Shown here piece by piece: positions 1 to 9,724 of a DNA stretch of 64,000 nucleotides; position 1 is the first letter of the stretch; each line of letters begins with the position of its first letter. The translations under genes were made by a program, and so were the position numbers. Below the pieces are notes generated by a model. The model did not search any database. It worked only from the letters and a program-made list of their open reading frames with translations, and was not told the DNA's origin. The DNA is from Luteimonas sp. (GTDB lineage: Bacteria > Pseudomonadota > Gammaproteobacteria > Xanthomonadales > Xanthomonadaceae): positions 310,001 through 374,000 of the forward strand of contig JANPZU010000003.1 in the NCBI GenBank assembly GCA_024707405.1, given 5' to 3'.

Positions 1-876
1 CAACACCAGGAACTTCGGGATCGACTGGTCGGAGAACAGCACGATCCACGACAGCGGGAAGATGGTGACGATATGGAACAGCGCATAGCTGCCCAGCGCA
101 GCGAACGCACCGATCACCACGTGCTGGCCCTTGGCACGGAACAGTTCCGCCACCGGCGTCGGTTCGAGCTCCAGCTCGCCCATCTGGTTGCGGTACTCGT
201 CCGCAACCACCAGGCGCAGGCGCGCGAACAACGCCACCACGTTGATCGCGAACGCGACGAAGAACGGATAGCGCCAGCCCCAGGCCAGCAGCTCGTCTTC
301 GGACAAGCTGGCATAGAGGAAGGCGAAGACCGAAGCGGCGACGATGAAGCCCACCGGCGCGCCCAGTTGCCCCAGCATCGCATACCAGCCGCGGCGTTCC
401 TTGGGCGCGTTCATCGCCAGCAATGACGGCAGTCCATCCCAGGAACCGCCCAGCGCGACGCCCTGCAGCACGCGGAAGAACGCAAGCAGCCAGATCGCGA
501 CCGCGCCGAGCGTGCCGTACGACGGCACGAACGCGATGCCCGCGGTCGCCGTGCCCAGCAGGAACAACGCGACGGTCAGTTTCACGCCCATGCCCCAGCG
601 CGACTGGATCCGCATGAACACGATGGTGCCCAGCGGGCGCGCGACGAAGGCCAGCGCGAAGATCGCGAACGAATACAGCGTGCCCTGCAACCGATCCACG
701 AACGGGAAGAACACCGCCGGGAAGATCAGCGCCGAGGCGATGCCATAGACGAAGAAGTCGAAGTATTCGGACGTGCGCCCGACCACCACGCCCACCGCGA
801 TCTCGCCCGGCGCGATGTGGCTGGGCGCCTTCACGCCATGGTCGTGGTCGGTCGTGGTACTGGTCATGGTCGACAT
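1..876 (-). CDS. MFS transporter, metabolite:H+ symporter type (C-terminus cut by window)
   Basis: Inner-membrane major facilitator permease, read on the minus strand from ATG 876 (an in-frame ATG at 867 is possible; neither has a strong ribosome site). About 292 residues are visible and the C-terminus lies outside the window. The acidic/His-rich N-terminus is followed by the SEYFDFFVYG motif typical of the metabolite:H+ symporter (MHS) branch, then alternating hydrophobic helices, a central ERRGW loop and a WGWRYPFF segment. Substrate cannot be told; MHS members carry organic acids, proline/betaine or similar solutes. It diverges from the cyo operon, and the FNR-like box at 999-1012 lies in the shared upstream region. 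Confidence 0.85.
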   Translation of the reverse strand, partial: MSTMTSTTTDHDHGVKAPSHIAPGEIAVGVVVGRTSEYFDFFVYGIASALIFPAVFFPFVDRLQGTLYSFAIFALAFVARPLGTIVFMRIQSRWGMGVKLTVALFLLGTATAGIAFVPSYGTLGAVAIWLLAFFRVLQGVALGGSWDGLPSLLAMNAPKERRGWYAMLGQLGAPVGFIVAASVFAFLYASLSEDELLAWGWRYPFFVAFAINVVALFARLRLVVADEYRNQMGELELEPTPVAELFRAKGQHVVIGAFAALGSYALFHIVTIFPLSWIVLFSDQSIPKFLVL

Positions 877-998
877 CGTTCTGTCAGTCAGCCTGGACGG
901 GATGGACGGCAATTCCTGCCGCGACAGCTTGGCAGCGGGCACGCCCCGAATCGATAGGACAAAACGTCCAATGTTGCCCGGCAAGCGCACTGTTTACA

Positions 999-1012
999 TT
1001 GACCTGGATCAA
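999..1012. promoter_or_regulatory. FNR/ANR-like box before cyoA
   Basis: TTGACCTGGATCAA matches the FNR/ANR consensus TTGAT-N4-ATCAA at 9 of 10 informative positions. It lies between the divergent MFS transporter and cyoA and ends 17 bases before the preferred cyoA start. In enterobacteria FNR represses cyoABCDE without oxygen; a site this close to the start codon would suit repression of cyoA or activation of the divergent gene. The site is seen; its function is inferred. Confidence 0.65.
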
Positions 1013-1029
1013 TGCGGCGCGAACATCCA

Positions 1030-2106
1030 ATGCCCGTCTCCACACGCCTGACCTCCCGGATCCTCGTCACCTTGGCCGCGCTGCTGCTGTCGGGCTGCAA
1101 CATGGTCGTCCTGTCGCCGCAGGGCGACGTCGCCGCGCAGCAGGGCAAGCTGATCATCGTCGCCACGTTGCTGATGCTGATCGTGATCGTACCCGTGATC
1201 GCGCTCACGTTCTGGTTCGCGTGGCGTTACCGTGCGTCCAACACAAAAGCCACCTACAAACCCGACTGGGATCATTCCACCCAGCTCGAACTGGTGATCT
1301 GGGCCGTGCCGCTGCTGATCATCATCGCGCTGGGCGCGGTGACCTGGATCAGCACCCACCTGCTCGACCCGTACCGTCCGCTCGAACGCATCGCGCCGGG
1401 ACGGCCCGTGCCGGAAGGCGTCGAACCGCTGGAAGTGCAGGTCGTGTCGCTGGACTGGAAATGGCTGTTCGTCTATCCCGAGTACGGCGTGGCCTCGATC
1501 AACGAGATGGCAGCCCCGATCGACCGGCCGATCCATTTCCGCCTTACGTCCTCGACCACGATGAACGCGTTCTACGTTCCCGCCCTGGCCGGGATGATCT
1601 ACACCATGCCCGGCATGGAAACGAAGTTGAACGCGGTCATGAACGAGGAAGGCGAGTACACCGGCATTTCGTCGCATTACAGCGGCGAAGGGTTCTCGCA
1701 CATGCGCTTCAATTTCCGCGGGCTTTCGGAGCAGGGCTTCGCGGAATGGATCGAGGCCGCGCGCGCCGGCGATGATCCATTGACGCGTGCCGAGTACCTG
1801 GCGCTGGAAGTCCCCTCGTCGCGCGAACCGGCACGCCTGTTCTCGAGAGTCGATTCCGGCCTGTTCGACGCCGTCGTCAACCGCTGCGTGGATACCGACC
1901 GCCTGTGCATGAACCAGATGATGGCCTACGACGCCATGGGCGGCCTCGGGCTGGATGCCATCGATGCACTGGCGCGCCCCCGCCGCGGCAACCTCAATGC
2001 CGGCCCGTTCGTCAGCGCGGACGTCTGCACCGTGGACGACGCGCCGACCGCATTCATCACGCCCGCCACGCCGTCATCCACCGCGGGCGGACTGCGCGCG
2101 CCTTGA
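1030..2106 (+). CDS. cyoA: Cytochrome bo3 ubiquinol oxidase subunit II
   Basis: Subunit II of the proton-pumping quinol oxidase, 358 residues. The start at ATG 1030 gives a lipoprotein signal peptide ending LLSG-C23; the upstream in-frame ATG at 1012 overlaps the FNR-like box and would bury the lipobox. Two transmembrane helices follow (about residues 42-66 and 86-108), then a periplasmic cupredoxin-fold domain with the WKWLFVYPEYG segment. The Cu-A cysteine pair of cytochrome c oxidases is absent, as expected for a quinol oxidase. First gene of cyoABCD-SURF1-regB-regA. Confidence 0.95.
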   Translation: MPVSTRLTSRILVTLAALLLSGCNMVVLSPQGDVAAQQGKLIIVATLLMLIVIVPVIALTFWFAWRYRASNTKATYKPDWDHSTQLELVIWAVPLLIIIALGAVTWISTHLLDPYRPLERIAPGRPVPEGVEPLEVQVVSLDWKWLFVYPEYGVASINEMAAPIDRPIHFRLTSSTTMNAFYVPALAGMIYTMPGMETKLNAVMNEEGEYTGISSHYSGEGFSHMRFNFRGLSEQGFAEWIEAARAGDDPLTRAEYLALEVPSSREPARLFSRVDSGLFDAVVNRCVDTDRLCMNQMMAYDAMGGLGLDAIDALARPRRGNLNAGPFVSADVCTVDDAPTAFITPATPSSTAGGLRAP

Positions 2107-2189
2107 CGCCCGCACGCCACCACGCTTGACCGGAACCACGCAATGGCTTTCGACCCGACCACCGTCGAACACTCCCCCTGACAGGCCGC

Positions 2190-4151
2190 ATGGCATGGGA
2201 CGCCATCCCCATGCTGCACGACCCGATCATCGCCGCGACCTTCGCCGGCACCGTGGTCGGCGGCCTCGCCCTGCTCGCGGTGATCACCAAGTACAAACTG
2301 TGGGGTTGGCTGTGGCGCGAGTGGTTCACCAGCATCGACCACAAGAAGATCGGGATCATGTACATGATCCTGGGTCTGGTGATGCTGCTGCGCGGCTTCG
2401 CCGACGCCATCATGATGCGCCTGCATCAGGCGATGGCCTTCGGCGACAACATGGGCTACCTGCCGCCGCACCACTACGACCAGATCTTCACCGCGCACGG
2501 CGTGATCATGATCTTCTTCGTGGCGATGCCGCTCGTCACCGGCTTGATGAACTACCTCGTGCCGCTGCAGATCGGTGCACGCGACGTGGCATTCCCGTTC
2601 CTCAACAACTTCAGCTTCTGGATGACCACCGCCGGCGCGGTGCTGGTGATGCTGTCGCTGTTCTTCGGCGAGTTCTCCACCTCCGGCTGGCTGGCACTGT
2701 CCAACCTGGGCAACCAGAACCCGGGCGTGGGGCTGGATTACTACATCTGGGCCTTGCAGATCGCGGGCGTCGGCACCTTGCTGTCAGGCGTGAACCTGCT
2801 GGTGACCATCATCAAGATGCGCGCACCGGGCATGGGCCTGATGAAGATGCCCGTGTTCACCTGGACGGCACTGTGCACCAACATCCTGATCGTGGTGTCG
2901 TTCCCGGTGCTGACCGCGGTACTGGCGTTGATGACGCTCGACCGCTACCTGGGCATGAACTTCTTCACGACCGATCTTGGCGGCAACGCCATGCTGTACG
3001 TGAACTTGATCTGGATCTGGGGCCACCCGGAGGTCTACATCCTGATCCTGCCGCTGTTCGGCGTGTATTCGGAAATCGTGTCGACCTATTCGGGCAAGCG
3101 CCTGTTCGGCTATTCGTCGATGGTGTACGCCACGGTCTGCATCACCATCCTGTCCTACCTGGTGTGGCTGCACCACTTCTTCACCATGGGTTCGGGCGCG
3201 AGCGTCAACTCGTTCTTCGGCATCACCACGATGATCATTTCGATCCCGACGGGCGCGAAGATCTTCAACTGGCTGTTCACCATGTACCGCGGCCGTATCC
3301 GCTTCGAAGTGCCGATGCTGTGGACGATGGGCTTCATGGTCACCTTCGTGATCGGTGGCATGACCGGTGTGCTGCTCGCGGTGCCGCCTGCCGACTTCGT
3401 GCTGCACAACTCGCTGTTCCTGGTCGCGCATTTCCACAACGTGATCATCGGCGGCGTGGTGTTCGGCCTGTTCGCGGCGATGACGCACTGGTTCCCGAAG
3501 GCATTCGGTTTCAAGCTCGACGACTTCTGGGGCAAGGTCTCGTTCTGGTTCTGGCTGGCCGGGTACTGGCTCGCCTTCACCCCGCTCTACGTGCTCGGCC
3601 TGATGGGCGTGACCCGCCGCGTCAGCCACTTCGAGGACATGTCGATCCAGATCTGGTTCCAGATCGCCGCGTTCGGCGCGTTCCTGGTCGCGATAGGCAT
3701 TGCCGCGTTCCTGTTCTGCATCTACATCAGCTTCCGCAGGCGCGAGCAGTTGCGCGATGTCAGCGGCGACCCGTGGGACGGGCGCACGCTGGAATGGTCG
3801 ACGTCCTCGCCGCCACCGGACTACAACTTTGCGTTCACGCCGGTCGTGCACGACAACGATGCCTGGTCGGACATGAAGCAGCGCGGTTTCCAGCGCCCCG
3901 ACAGTGGCTTCGTGCCGATCCACATGCCGCGCAACACCGGCGCCGGCGTGATCCTGTCGGTGCTGAGCACGATCTGCGGCTTCGCCCTGATCTGGCATGT
4001 CTGGTGGCTGGCGGGCGTGTCGCTGCTGGCGACCATCGTGTACGCGATCTGGCACAGCTTCGACCGCGACCGGGATTACTACATCCCCGCCGAGCAGGTG
4101 GCCGAAACCGAAGTCGAACGCAGCAAGCAACTGGCGAACATCCATGTCTGA
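2190..4151 (+). CDS. cyoB: Cytochrome bo3 ubiquinol oxidase subunit I
   Basis: Catalytic subunit (653 residues) that oxidises ubiquinol and reduces O2 at the haem-copper centre while pumping protons. WGHPEVYI places Cu-B ligand H279 and the cross-linked Y283, and HH at 328-329 gives the other Cu-B histidines. These positions run five behind the E. coli numbering as remembered. Full length, with the extra terminal helices of bo3 enzymes. It lies 83 bases after cyoA and its last 8 bases overlap cyoC. Confidence 0.97.
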   Translation: MAWDAIPMLHDPIIAATFAGTVVGGLALLAVITKYKLWGWLWREWFTSIDHKKIGIMYMILGLVMLLRGFADAIMMRLHQAMAFGDNMGYLPPHHYDQIFTAHGVIMIFFVAMPLVTGLMNYLVPLQIGARDVAFPFLNNFSFWMTTAGAVLVMLSLFFGEFSTSGWLALSNLGNQNPGVGLDYYIWALQIAGVGTLLSGVNLLVTIIKMRAPGMGLMKMPVFTWTALCTNILIVVSFPVLTAVLALMTLDRYLGMNFFTTDLGGNAMLYVNLIWIWGHPEVYILILPLFGVYSEIVSTYSGKRLFGYSSMVYATVCITILSYLVWLHHFFTMGSGASVNSFFGITTMIISIPTGAKIFNWLFTMYRGRIRFEVPMLWTMGFMVTFVIGGMTGVLLAVPPADFVLHNSLFLVAHFHNVIIGGVVFGLFAAMTHWFPKAFGFKLDDFWGKVSFWFWLAGYWLAFTPLYVLGLMGVTRRVSHFEDMSIQIWFQIAAFGAFLVAIGIAAFLFCIYISFRRREQLRDVSGDPWDGRTLEWSTSSPPPDYNFAFTPVVHDNDAWSDMKQRGFQRPDSGFVPIHMPRNTGAGVILSVLSTICGFALIWHVWWLAGVSLLATIVYAIWHSFDRDRDYYIPAEQVAETEVERSKQLANIHV

Positions 4152-4776
4152 GTCCATCGCCCTGTCCCGCGCCGACGGCACCCCGGTGTTCCTGGATACC
4201 GAAGGCAAACACCATCCCGAGAACGGCACGCTGCTGGGTTTCTGGATCTACCTGCTCAGCGACCTGATGATCTTCGGCTCGCTGTTCGCCACCTTCGGCG
4301 TGTTCGCCGGCAGCTACGCGGCCGGCCCGTCGGGGCGCGACCTGTTCGGGCCCAACCTGCACCTGATCGCGATCAACACCGCGATCCTGCTGGTGTCCTC
4401 GATCACCTACGGCTTCGCCATGCTCGCGATGCAGAAGCGCAACAGCCGCGGCACGATCGGCTGGCTGGTCGTGACCGGATTGCTGGGTCTGGCGTTCCTG
4501 TCGATCGAGATCTACGAGTTCCACCACCTGATCCACCTGGGGGCCGGGCCGCAGCGCAGCGCGTTCCTCTCTGCGTTCTTCACCCTGGTGGGCACCCACG
4601 GCCTGCACGTGCTCTTCGGCGTGGTCTGGTTGGTGGTGCTGTGCTTCCAGGTGCACAAGTGGGGACTCAACCGCACCACGACCCGCCGCATCGCCTGCCT
4701 GTCGATGTTCTGGCACTTCCTCGACGTCGTCTGGATCGGCGTCTTCACCTTCGTCTACCTGATGGGCGTGCTTTGA
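4144..4776 (+). CDS. cyoC: Cytochrome bo3 ubiquinol oxidase subunit III
   Basis: Subunit III (210 residues), a five-helix membrane protein supporting oxidase stability. ATG 4144 was chosen because it overlaps the end of cyoB by 8 bases and begins the normal N-terminus MSESIALS; an open frame continues upstream but lies inside cyoB. Family features are [20 protein letters not shown] near the start, a conserved Glu in the SIEIYEFHH helix, and [18 protein letters not shown] at the end. Translation is probably coupled to cyoB. Confidence 0.95.
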   Translation: MSESIALSRADGTPVFLDTEGKHHPENGTLLGFWIYLLSDLMIFGSLFATFGVFAGSYAAGPSGRDLFGPNLHLIAINTAILLVSSITYGFAMLAMQKRNSRGTIGWLVVTGLLGLAFLSIEIYEFHHLIHLGAGPQRSAFLSAFFTLVGTHGLHVLFGVVWLVVLCFQVHKWGLNRTTTRRIACLSMFWHFLDVVWIGVFTFVYLMGVL

Positions 4777-4790
4777 ACAGGAACGCAGTG

Positions 4791-5186
4791 ATGAGCGACC
4801 ATTCCGCCCCGCACCACCACGATGACGACTTCCTGGAAGACGGCATCCCCCATACCAGCCTCAAGGAGTACGTGACGGGCTTCGTGCTGTCGGTCGTGCT
4901 GACGGCCATCCCGTTCTGGCTGGTGATGGGCAAGGTGTTGCCGACGCCCGGCATCACCACGCTGGTCATCCTCGCGTTCGCGATGGTGCAGGTCGTGGTG
5001 CACATGGTCTATTTCCTGCACATGAACCCGAAGTCCGAGGGCGGGTGGAACCTGATCGCCCTGATCTTCACTCTGGTGCTGCTGGTGATCGTGCTGGCGG
5101 GTACGTTGTGGGTGATGCACCACATGAACAGCAACATGATGCCGGCCACGCACGACATGCAGGACATGCTGCAGTCGCTGCCATGA
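4791..5186 (+). CDS. cyoD: Cytochrome bo3 ubiquinol oxidase subunit IV
   Basis: Small three-helix subunit (131 residues) that helps assemble the Cu-B site in bo3 oxidases. The His/Asp-rich N-terminus is followed by SLKEYVTGF, VVHMVYFLHM and a C-terminal helix before a Met-rich tail. ATG 4791 lies 14 bases after cyoC. The stop overlaps the next gene in an ATGA junction, so the SURF1 gene is co-translated. No cyoE (haem O synthase) follows in this window. Confidence 0.93.
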   Translation: MSDHSAPHHHDDDFLEDGIPHTSLKEYVTGFVLSVVLTAIPFWLVMGKVLPTPGITTLVILAFAMVQVVVHMVYFLHMNPKSEGGWNLIALIFTLVLLVIVLAGTLWVMHHMNSNMMPATHDMQDMLQSLP

Positions 5187-5986
5187 CCCCTCCCGCGGCC
5201 CGTGCGGACGCGCAGCGCACGCCGCGGCGGCCCGTGCTGCGGCTGCTGTTCGCAGGCGGCATCGCGCTCGCCTTCGTCGGCTTCACCTGCCTGGGCATCT
5301 GGCAACTGCAGAGGCTGGCGTGGAAACGCGACCTGGTCGAGCGTGTCGATGCCCGCATCCACGCCGAGCCGTCCGTACCGCCATCGCGCAGCGAATGGGC
5401 CGGCATCGATGCAGCCGACCACGAATATCGGCGCCTCCGCCTTGCGGGGACATGGCTCGACGTGGCGCCGACGCGCACGCAGGCCGTCACCGCGCTGGGT
5501 GCCGGCTGGTGGTGGATGTCGCCGCTGCAACTGGACGATGGCGGCATCGTGCTGGTCAACCGCGGCTTCGTGCCGACCGGCGAGACCGCAGACGACCTGT
5601 CCGCGGGCCACGTCGAGATCACCGGACTGCTGCGGCTGACCGAACCCGGCGGCGGCTTCCTGCGCAGCAACGCGCCGGCCGAGGATCGCTGGCACTCGCG
5701 CGACGTGCAGGCCATCGCCGCTGCACGCGGTTTGCCCGCGGATCGAGTCGCCCCGTATTTCGTCGATGCCGGGCGTGAGCCGGCGACGCAGGGATGGCCG
5801 CGTGGTGGCATGACCGTCGTCAGTTTCCGCGACCACCACCTGCAGTACGCGCTGACATGGTTCGGAATGGCCCTGCTCAGCGCCATCGCCGGGATGCTGT
5901 TGTTCGTATCGGAACGCCGTTTGCGGCAACATCGCCGGCAGTCGCCTGCAGGCTCCGACCATGCCGCCCGCTCCGCCCCACGATGA
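5183..5986 (+). CDS. SURF1 family oxidase assembly protein
   Basis: Assembly factor of the SURF1/Shy1 family (267 residues), which helps insert haem into terminal oxidases. It has one N-terminal helix (residues about 22-44, containing GIWQLQRLAWK), a periplasmic domain with the VLVNRGFVP motif, and one C-terminal helix (YALTWFGMALLSAIAG), the standard two-helix architecture. It starts in an ATGA overlap with cyoD. SURF1 is best known for aa3 cytochrome c oxidase; here its place in the operon points to the bo3 enzyme. Confidence 0.9.
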   Translation: MTPPAARADAQRTPRRPVLRLLFAGGIALAFVGFTCLGIWQLQRLAWKRDLVERVDARIHAEPSVPPSRSEWAGIDAADHEYRRLRLAGTWLDVAPTRTQAVTALGAGWWWMSPLQLDDGGIVLVNRGFVPTGETADDLSAGHVEITGLLRLTEPGGGFLRSNAPAEDRWHSRDVQAIAAARGLPADRVAPYFVDAGREPATQGWPRGGMTVVSFRDHHLQYALTWFGMALLSAIAGMLLFVSERRLRQHRRQSPAGSDHAARSAPR

Positions 5987-7304
5987 AACCATCGCAGACA
6001 CCCTCCCGCGACGCGGCGTGAACGGCACGCCTGCCGGCGCCGGGCTGCGCAACATGCAGCAGTTGATCGAACTGCGATGGATCGCGGTGTTCGGCCAGGT
6101 CATCACCATCATGCTGGTGCACCACGGGCTGGAGATCGAACTTCCCATCCACGCGATGTTGCTGGTTGTCGCCGGACTCGCGGCGTTCAACCATCTCAGC
6201 CTGCTGTACTGGCGCCACAAGACGCGCGTGACCGACACCGCCCTGCTGGTCGGCCTGCTGGTGGACGTGTCCTCGCTCACCGCGCAGCTCTACCTCAGCG
6301 GCGGCATCACCAATCCCTTCGCCTTCCTCTACCTGCTGCAGGTGGCACTGGGCGCGGTGCTGCTGCGCCCGCTGTCGAGCTGGATCGTGGTCGCGGCCAC
6401 CGGCCTCGCGCTGACCGCGCTGACACTGGCCGGCAGCCCGACCGAGCTGCCCGTGCGCGCGGGCAGCGGGCTGGCACCTTCGTACCTGCTGGGCCTGCTG
6501 CTCTGCTTCGTGATGATCGCGATCCTGCTGGTGGTGTTCATCACCCGCATCGGCGGCATCATCCGCGAGCGCGATGCGCGCGTCGCGGAACTGCGCCAGC
6601 GCGCCGCGGAAGAAGACCACATCGTGCGCATCGGGCTGCTTGCCTCCGGCGCCGCGCACGAGTTGGGCACGCCGCTGTCCACGCTCTCGGTGATCCTGGG
6701 CGACTGGCGGCACCTGCCCACGTTCGCCTCCGACCCGGAACTGCTCAACGACGTGGCCGAGATGCAGGGGCAAGTGGAACGCTGCAAGTCGATCGTCACC
6801 AACATACTGCTCTCCGCCGGCGAAACCCGCGGGGATGCGCCGGTCGAGACCACGCTGCATGCCTTCCTCGACGGGCTGGTGTCGGATTGGCGCACGTCGC
6901 GCGCAAGCGGAAACCTCGCCTACCGCAACGATTGCAGCGAAAACCCCGGCATCGTCGCTGACACCGGCTTGCAGCAGATGATGTTCAACGTGCTCGACAA
7001 CGCGCTGGAAGTCTCGCCCGATCGCGTCGAACTGCATGCGCGCGTGGATGGCGCCAACCTCGTCATCGACGTGTCCGACGACGGCCCCGGCTTCGCGCCC
7101 GCCATCCTCGAACGCTTGGGCACACCCTACAACTCCAGCAAGGGTCGCCCCGGTGGCGGGCTCGGCCTGTTCCTGTCGGTCAACGTGGCCCGTACACTGG
7201 GCGGCAGGCTCACCGCGCGCAATCGCCCCGAAGGCGGCGCGATCGTCACGGTGACCTTGCCATTGTCGGCGCTGAGCATCGAGGAGCGCGAAGATGACGA
7301 GTGA
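5961..7304 (+). CDS. regB: RegB/PrrB-type redox-sensing histidine kinase
   Basis: Membrane histidine kinase, 447 residues, of the RegB/PrrB/ActS family, which senses redox state through ubiquinone and a reactive cysteine. Six hydrophobic helices fill the first half. The heptapeptide GGITNPF (114-120) matches the quinone-binding motif. The H-box HELGTPLST has phosphoacceptor H233, and VERCKSIV places C275 where RegB has its redox-active cysteine. The ATPase boxes NVLDNALE, DDGPGF and GGGLGLFL are present. It starts 26 bases inside the SURF1 gene and overlaps the regulator by 11 bases. Confidence 0.92.
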   Translation: MPPAPPHDETIADTLPRRGVNGTPAGAGLRNMQQLIELRWIAVFGQVITIMLVHHGLEIELPIHAMLLVVAGLAAFNHLSLLYWRHKTRVTDTALLVGLLVDVSSLTAQLYLSGGITNPFAFLYLLQVALGAVLLRPLSSWIVVAATGLALTALTLAGSPTELPVRAGSGLAPSYLLGLLLCFVMIAILLVVFITRIGGIIRERDARVAELRQRAAEEDHIVRIGLLASGAAHELGTPLSTLSVILGDWRHLPTFASDPELLNDVAEMQGQVERCKSIVTNILLSAGETRGDAPVETTLHAFLDGLVSDWRTSRASGNLAYRNDCSENPGIVADTGLQQMMFNVLDNALEVSPDRVELHARVDGANLVIDVSDDGPGFAPAILERLGTPYNSSKGRPGGGLGLFLSVNVARTLGGRLTARNRPEGGAIVTVTLPLSALSIEEREDDE

Positions 7305-7833
7305 ACGCAGGCTGCTGATCGTCGAGGACGACGACGCCTTCGCGCGCACGCTGGTGCGCTCGTTCGAGCGCCGCGGTTACTCAGTGCGCAGCATCCCGGG
7401 ACAGGAAGGCCTGCACGCCTTGCTGGGACAGTTCACGCCGACGCACGCCGTGGTCGACCTCAAGCTCGCGGGCGGCGCCTCGGGCCTGTCCATCGTGAAG
7501 GCGCTGCACGAACACGACCCGGGCATCCTGATCGTCGTGTTGACGGGCTATGCCAGCATCGCCACCGCCGTCGAGGCGATCAAGCTCGGCGCCTGCCATT
7601 ACCTTGCCAAGCCGTCGAACACGGACGACATCGAGGCCGCGTTCGAACGCCCCGACGACGGCGACACCGACGTCGAGCTCACCGCACGCAAGACCTCGAT
7701 CAAGACGCTCGAGTGGGAACACATCCACGAAACGCTGGCCGAGACCGGATTCAACATCTCCGAAGCGGCGCGCAGGCTGGGCCTGCACCGACGCACGCTG
7801 GCGCGCAAGCTTGAAAAACGCCGGGTGAAGTAA
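7294..7833 (+). CDS. regA: RegA/PrrA-type response regulator
   Basis: Response regulator (179 residues), the partner of the preceding kinase. The receiver domain has the acidic pocket EDDD (11-14), phosphoacceptor D55, T84 and K106. The C-terminus is the short Fis-type helix-turn-helix characteristic of RegA: LEWEHIHETL, NISEAARRLGLHRRTLARKL. RegA/PrrA proteins control respiration genes according to redox state, so this one may regulate its own operon as well as other oxidases. Last gene of the operon. Confidence 0.93.
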   Translation: MTSERRLLIVEDDDAFARTLVRSFERRGYSVRSIPGQEGLHALLGQFTPTHAVVDLKLAGGASGLSIVKALHEHDPGILIVVLTGYASIATAVEAIKLGACHYLAKPSNTDDIEAAFERPDDGDTDVELTARKTSIKTLEWEHIHETLAETGFNISEAARRLGLHRRTLARKLEKRRVK

Positions 7834-7920
7834 CCGCAACTCCGCGACCATGGACTTGGCGACGCTCGTCCGTCGTGGTTCGCGGCCAGAGGGTTTCCGA
7901 ATCCGATGTTCGGCAGCCCG

Positions 7921-8018
7921 TCATTCCCGCCAAAGCGGGAATCGATTTTCGACAGACCCATGTCTGGTCATCCAGCTTTTCGCCCGATGCCCGTGGATTC
8001 CCGCTTTGGCGGGAATGA
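7921..8018. repeat. Pair of inverted 23-bp intergenic repeats, each a hairpin
   Basis: In the 218-base gap between regA and the amylase gene, a 23-base element at 7921-7943 recurs as an exact reverse complement at 7996-8018. Each copy contains the perfect palindrome ATTCCCGC-CAAA-GCGGGAAT (8-base arms). The family resembles the dispersed ATTCCCGC palindromic repeats common between genes in xanthomonads and some other proteobacteria. Two head-to-head copies could fold into one large hairpin and serve as a bidirectional terminator between these convergent operons. Confidence 0.8.
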
Positions 8019-8051
8019 CGAAGAAGCGCAATCGATTCGCACGAAGTCTCT

Positions 8052-9722
8052 CTAGTGCAGATTGCCCGCCATCGACTTCCGCAACCTCTGCTGCAACGCA
8101 GGCACATCGACCGGCACGTCACGCAGCAGCACGCGCACGCCATGCGCCGGAACCTCGATGTCGATGCGATCGTCGATCGCGACCACGCCATCGCCGAAGG
8201 CATCCCGCCATTCACCCGGCTGCACCAGATCGCCCACCACGATCCTGGTCGCAGCATCGCCCTTGTTCAGCAGCACCAACGCGGTCTGCGCGACGCCATC
8301 GTGCTGGTAGACGCGATAGAAGGCTGCCTGGTCGCCTTCGAGCTTCAGGTTGACCTGCAGGCCACGCTGCAGCGCCACCGATTCGCGGCGCAACGTGGCG
8401 ATGCGCTGCAGCGGCGTGAAGATCGGGCTCTGCGACGCCGCATCGATGCGTTCCTGCCCGAAATAGGCGCGATTGCCACCGTGTTCGCCATGGCCGCGCA
8501 TGAATCCGGTTTCGGATCCGTAATAGACCACGGGGATGCCGCGCACTGTGAACAGCCAGTTGTGCGCATCGATGAAGCCCGCGTCGCTGGCGTCGATGCG
8601 GGGCATGTCGTGGTTGTCGTAGAACGTGGCGAGGTCGTAGACGTTCGCATACGGACTGTCCTCGAGGTACAGCGCGTCGGCGAGCCGCTCGAAACCTGAT
8701 TGCTTGCTGCCGAAGACCTCGACCATCGCCGTCTTCATCGGGAAATCGAGCACGCTGATGCCGCCGTTCTCGGGCAGCGTGAACGGTGCGATGTTCTCGG
8801 CCTTGTCGTCGAAGGCCTCGCCGAACATGTACATGCCCGGGTGCTCGGCGCGGATGCGGTCGGAGGCTTCTTTCCAGAACGACAATGGCTGGTGGCGGAT
8901 CGTGTCGATGCGCAAGGCATCCACGCCTTGGCCGATCCAGTACAGCCAGGAATCGACGAGGTAATCGACGACTTCCGGATTGTCCGGATCCAGGTCGGCC
9001 AACTGCGCCAGGTCGCGCTTGGTGTTGTAGAAGCGATGCAGCGGATTGTTCGCCGGATCGAGTTTTTCCGGCGGCAGGTTCTGGTGGTCGGCCAGCAAGG
9101 TGCCGTAACGGTCGTAAATCTTGCCGAACTTCGGTTGATCCGCCGTCATGGTGTAGGCCGGCGAACCGTGGTTGCCGACGATATCCAGCACCGTCTTCAA
9201 TCCGTGCCCACGCAGGCCCGAGGTGAGCCCGCGGAAATCGAGGTCGCCACTGGGCAGGTGCTCGTCCAGCTCGAAGAAATTGACGCCCCAGTAGCCGTGG
9301 TAACCGGTCTTGCCGCGATCGCTGAGGAAACTGGTGCAGTCGATCTCGTCGCCGCCGGTGAAAGCCTCATCCGGGTTGTCGATGATCGGCGTCAGCCACA
9401 CCGCGGTGAACCCGAGGTCGCGGATGTAGCCGGCGTTCTCGAGCAGGCCACGGAAGTCGCCGCCGAGATAACCGATGTTGCCGGCCACGCCGTCGCAGGG
9501 GTCCAGCGGGATGTCGAAGGTGCGTCGTTCCCCGCCCTGGTCGCGATGGTCATTGGCGGGATCGCCGTTGACGAAGCGGTCGGTGACCACGAAGTACACC
9601 GCCTCGCTGGCGAAGGGTTCGAGCGTGCCGTGGAAATCGTCCGTCGCAGCGGGATCGGTACCGTTGGAACAGGCCCCGAGGCAGGCGACAGCGAGCAGGG
9701 CGAAAATCGGCTTGCGAACCAA
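8052..9722 (-). CDS. Alpha-amylase family (GH13) lipoprotein
   Basis: Starch- or maltodextrin-cleaving GH13 enzyme, 556 residues. The start is TTG at 9722, with AAGGAG seven bases upstream; it gives a lipoprotein signal ending LGA-C18, so the enzyme is probably anchored in the outer membrane. Catalytic motifs are DALRIDTIRH (nucleophile Asp), MFGEAFDD (acid/base Glu) and FYDNHD (transition-state Asp), with DIVGNHGSP as the first conserved region. It follows the MFS transporter by two bases in the same operon. Exact specificity (amylase, neopullulanase or glucanotransferase) cannot be decided. Confidence 0.9.
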   Translation of the reverse strand: MVRKPIFALLAVACLGACSNGTDPAATDDFHGTLEPFASEAVYFVVTDRFVNGDPANDHRDQGGERRTFDIPLDPCDGVAGNIGYLGGDFRGLLENAGYIRDLGFTAVWLTPIIDNPDEAFTGGDEIDCTSFLSDRGKTGYHGYWGVNFFELDEHLPSGDLDFRGLTSGLRGHGLKTVLDIVGNHGSPAYTMTADQPKFGKIYDRYGTLLADHQNLPPEKLDPANNPLHRFYNTKRDLAQLADLDPDNPEVVDYLVDSWLYWIGQGVDALRIDTIRHQPLSFWKEASDRIRAEHPGMYMFGEAFDDKAENIAPFTLPENGGISVLDFPMKTAMVEVFGSKQSGFERLADALYLEDSPYANVYDLATFYDNHDMPRIDASDAGFIDAHNWLFTVRGIPVVYYGSETGFMRGHGEHGGNRAYFGQERIDAASQSPIFTPLQRIATLRRESVALQRGLQVNLKLEGDQAAFYRVYQHDGVAQTALVLLNKGDAATRIVVGDLVQPGEWRDAFGDGVVAIDDRIDIEVPAHGVRVLLRDVPVDVPALQQRLRKSMAGNLH

Positions 9723-9724
9723 GG

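Noticed and set aside
1012..1029. The earlier ATG at 1012 as the cyoA start
   Set aside because: It lies on the FNR-like box and would place six extra residues before the lipoprotein signal.
5987..7304. A cyoE (haem O synthase) gene completing the oxidase operon
   Set aside because: The gene after SURF1 is a RegB-type kinase; no prenyltransferase motifs were found anywhere in the window.
7921..8018. A CRISPR array
   Set aside because: Only two copies, in opposite orientation, with palindromic cores and no regular spacers.
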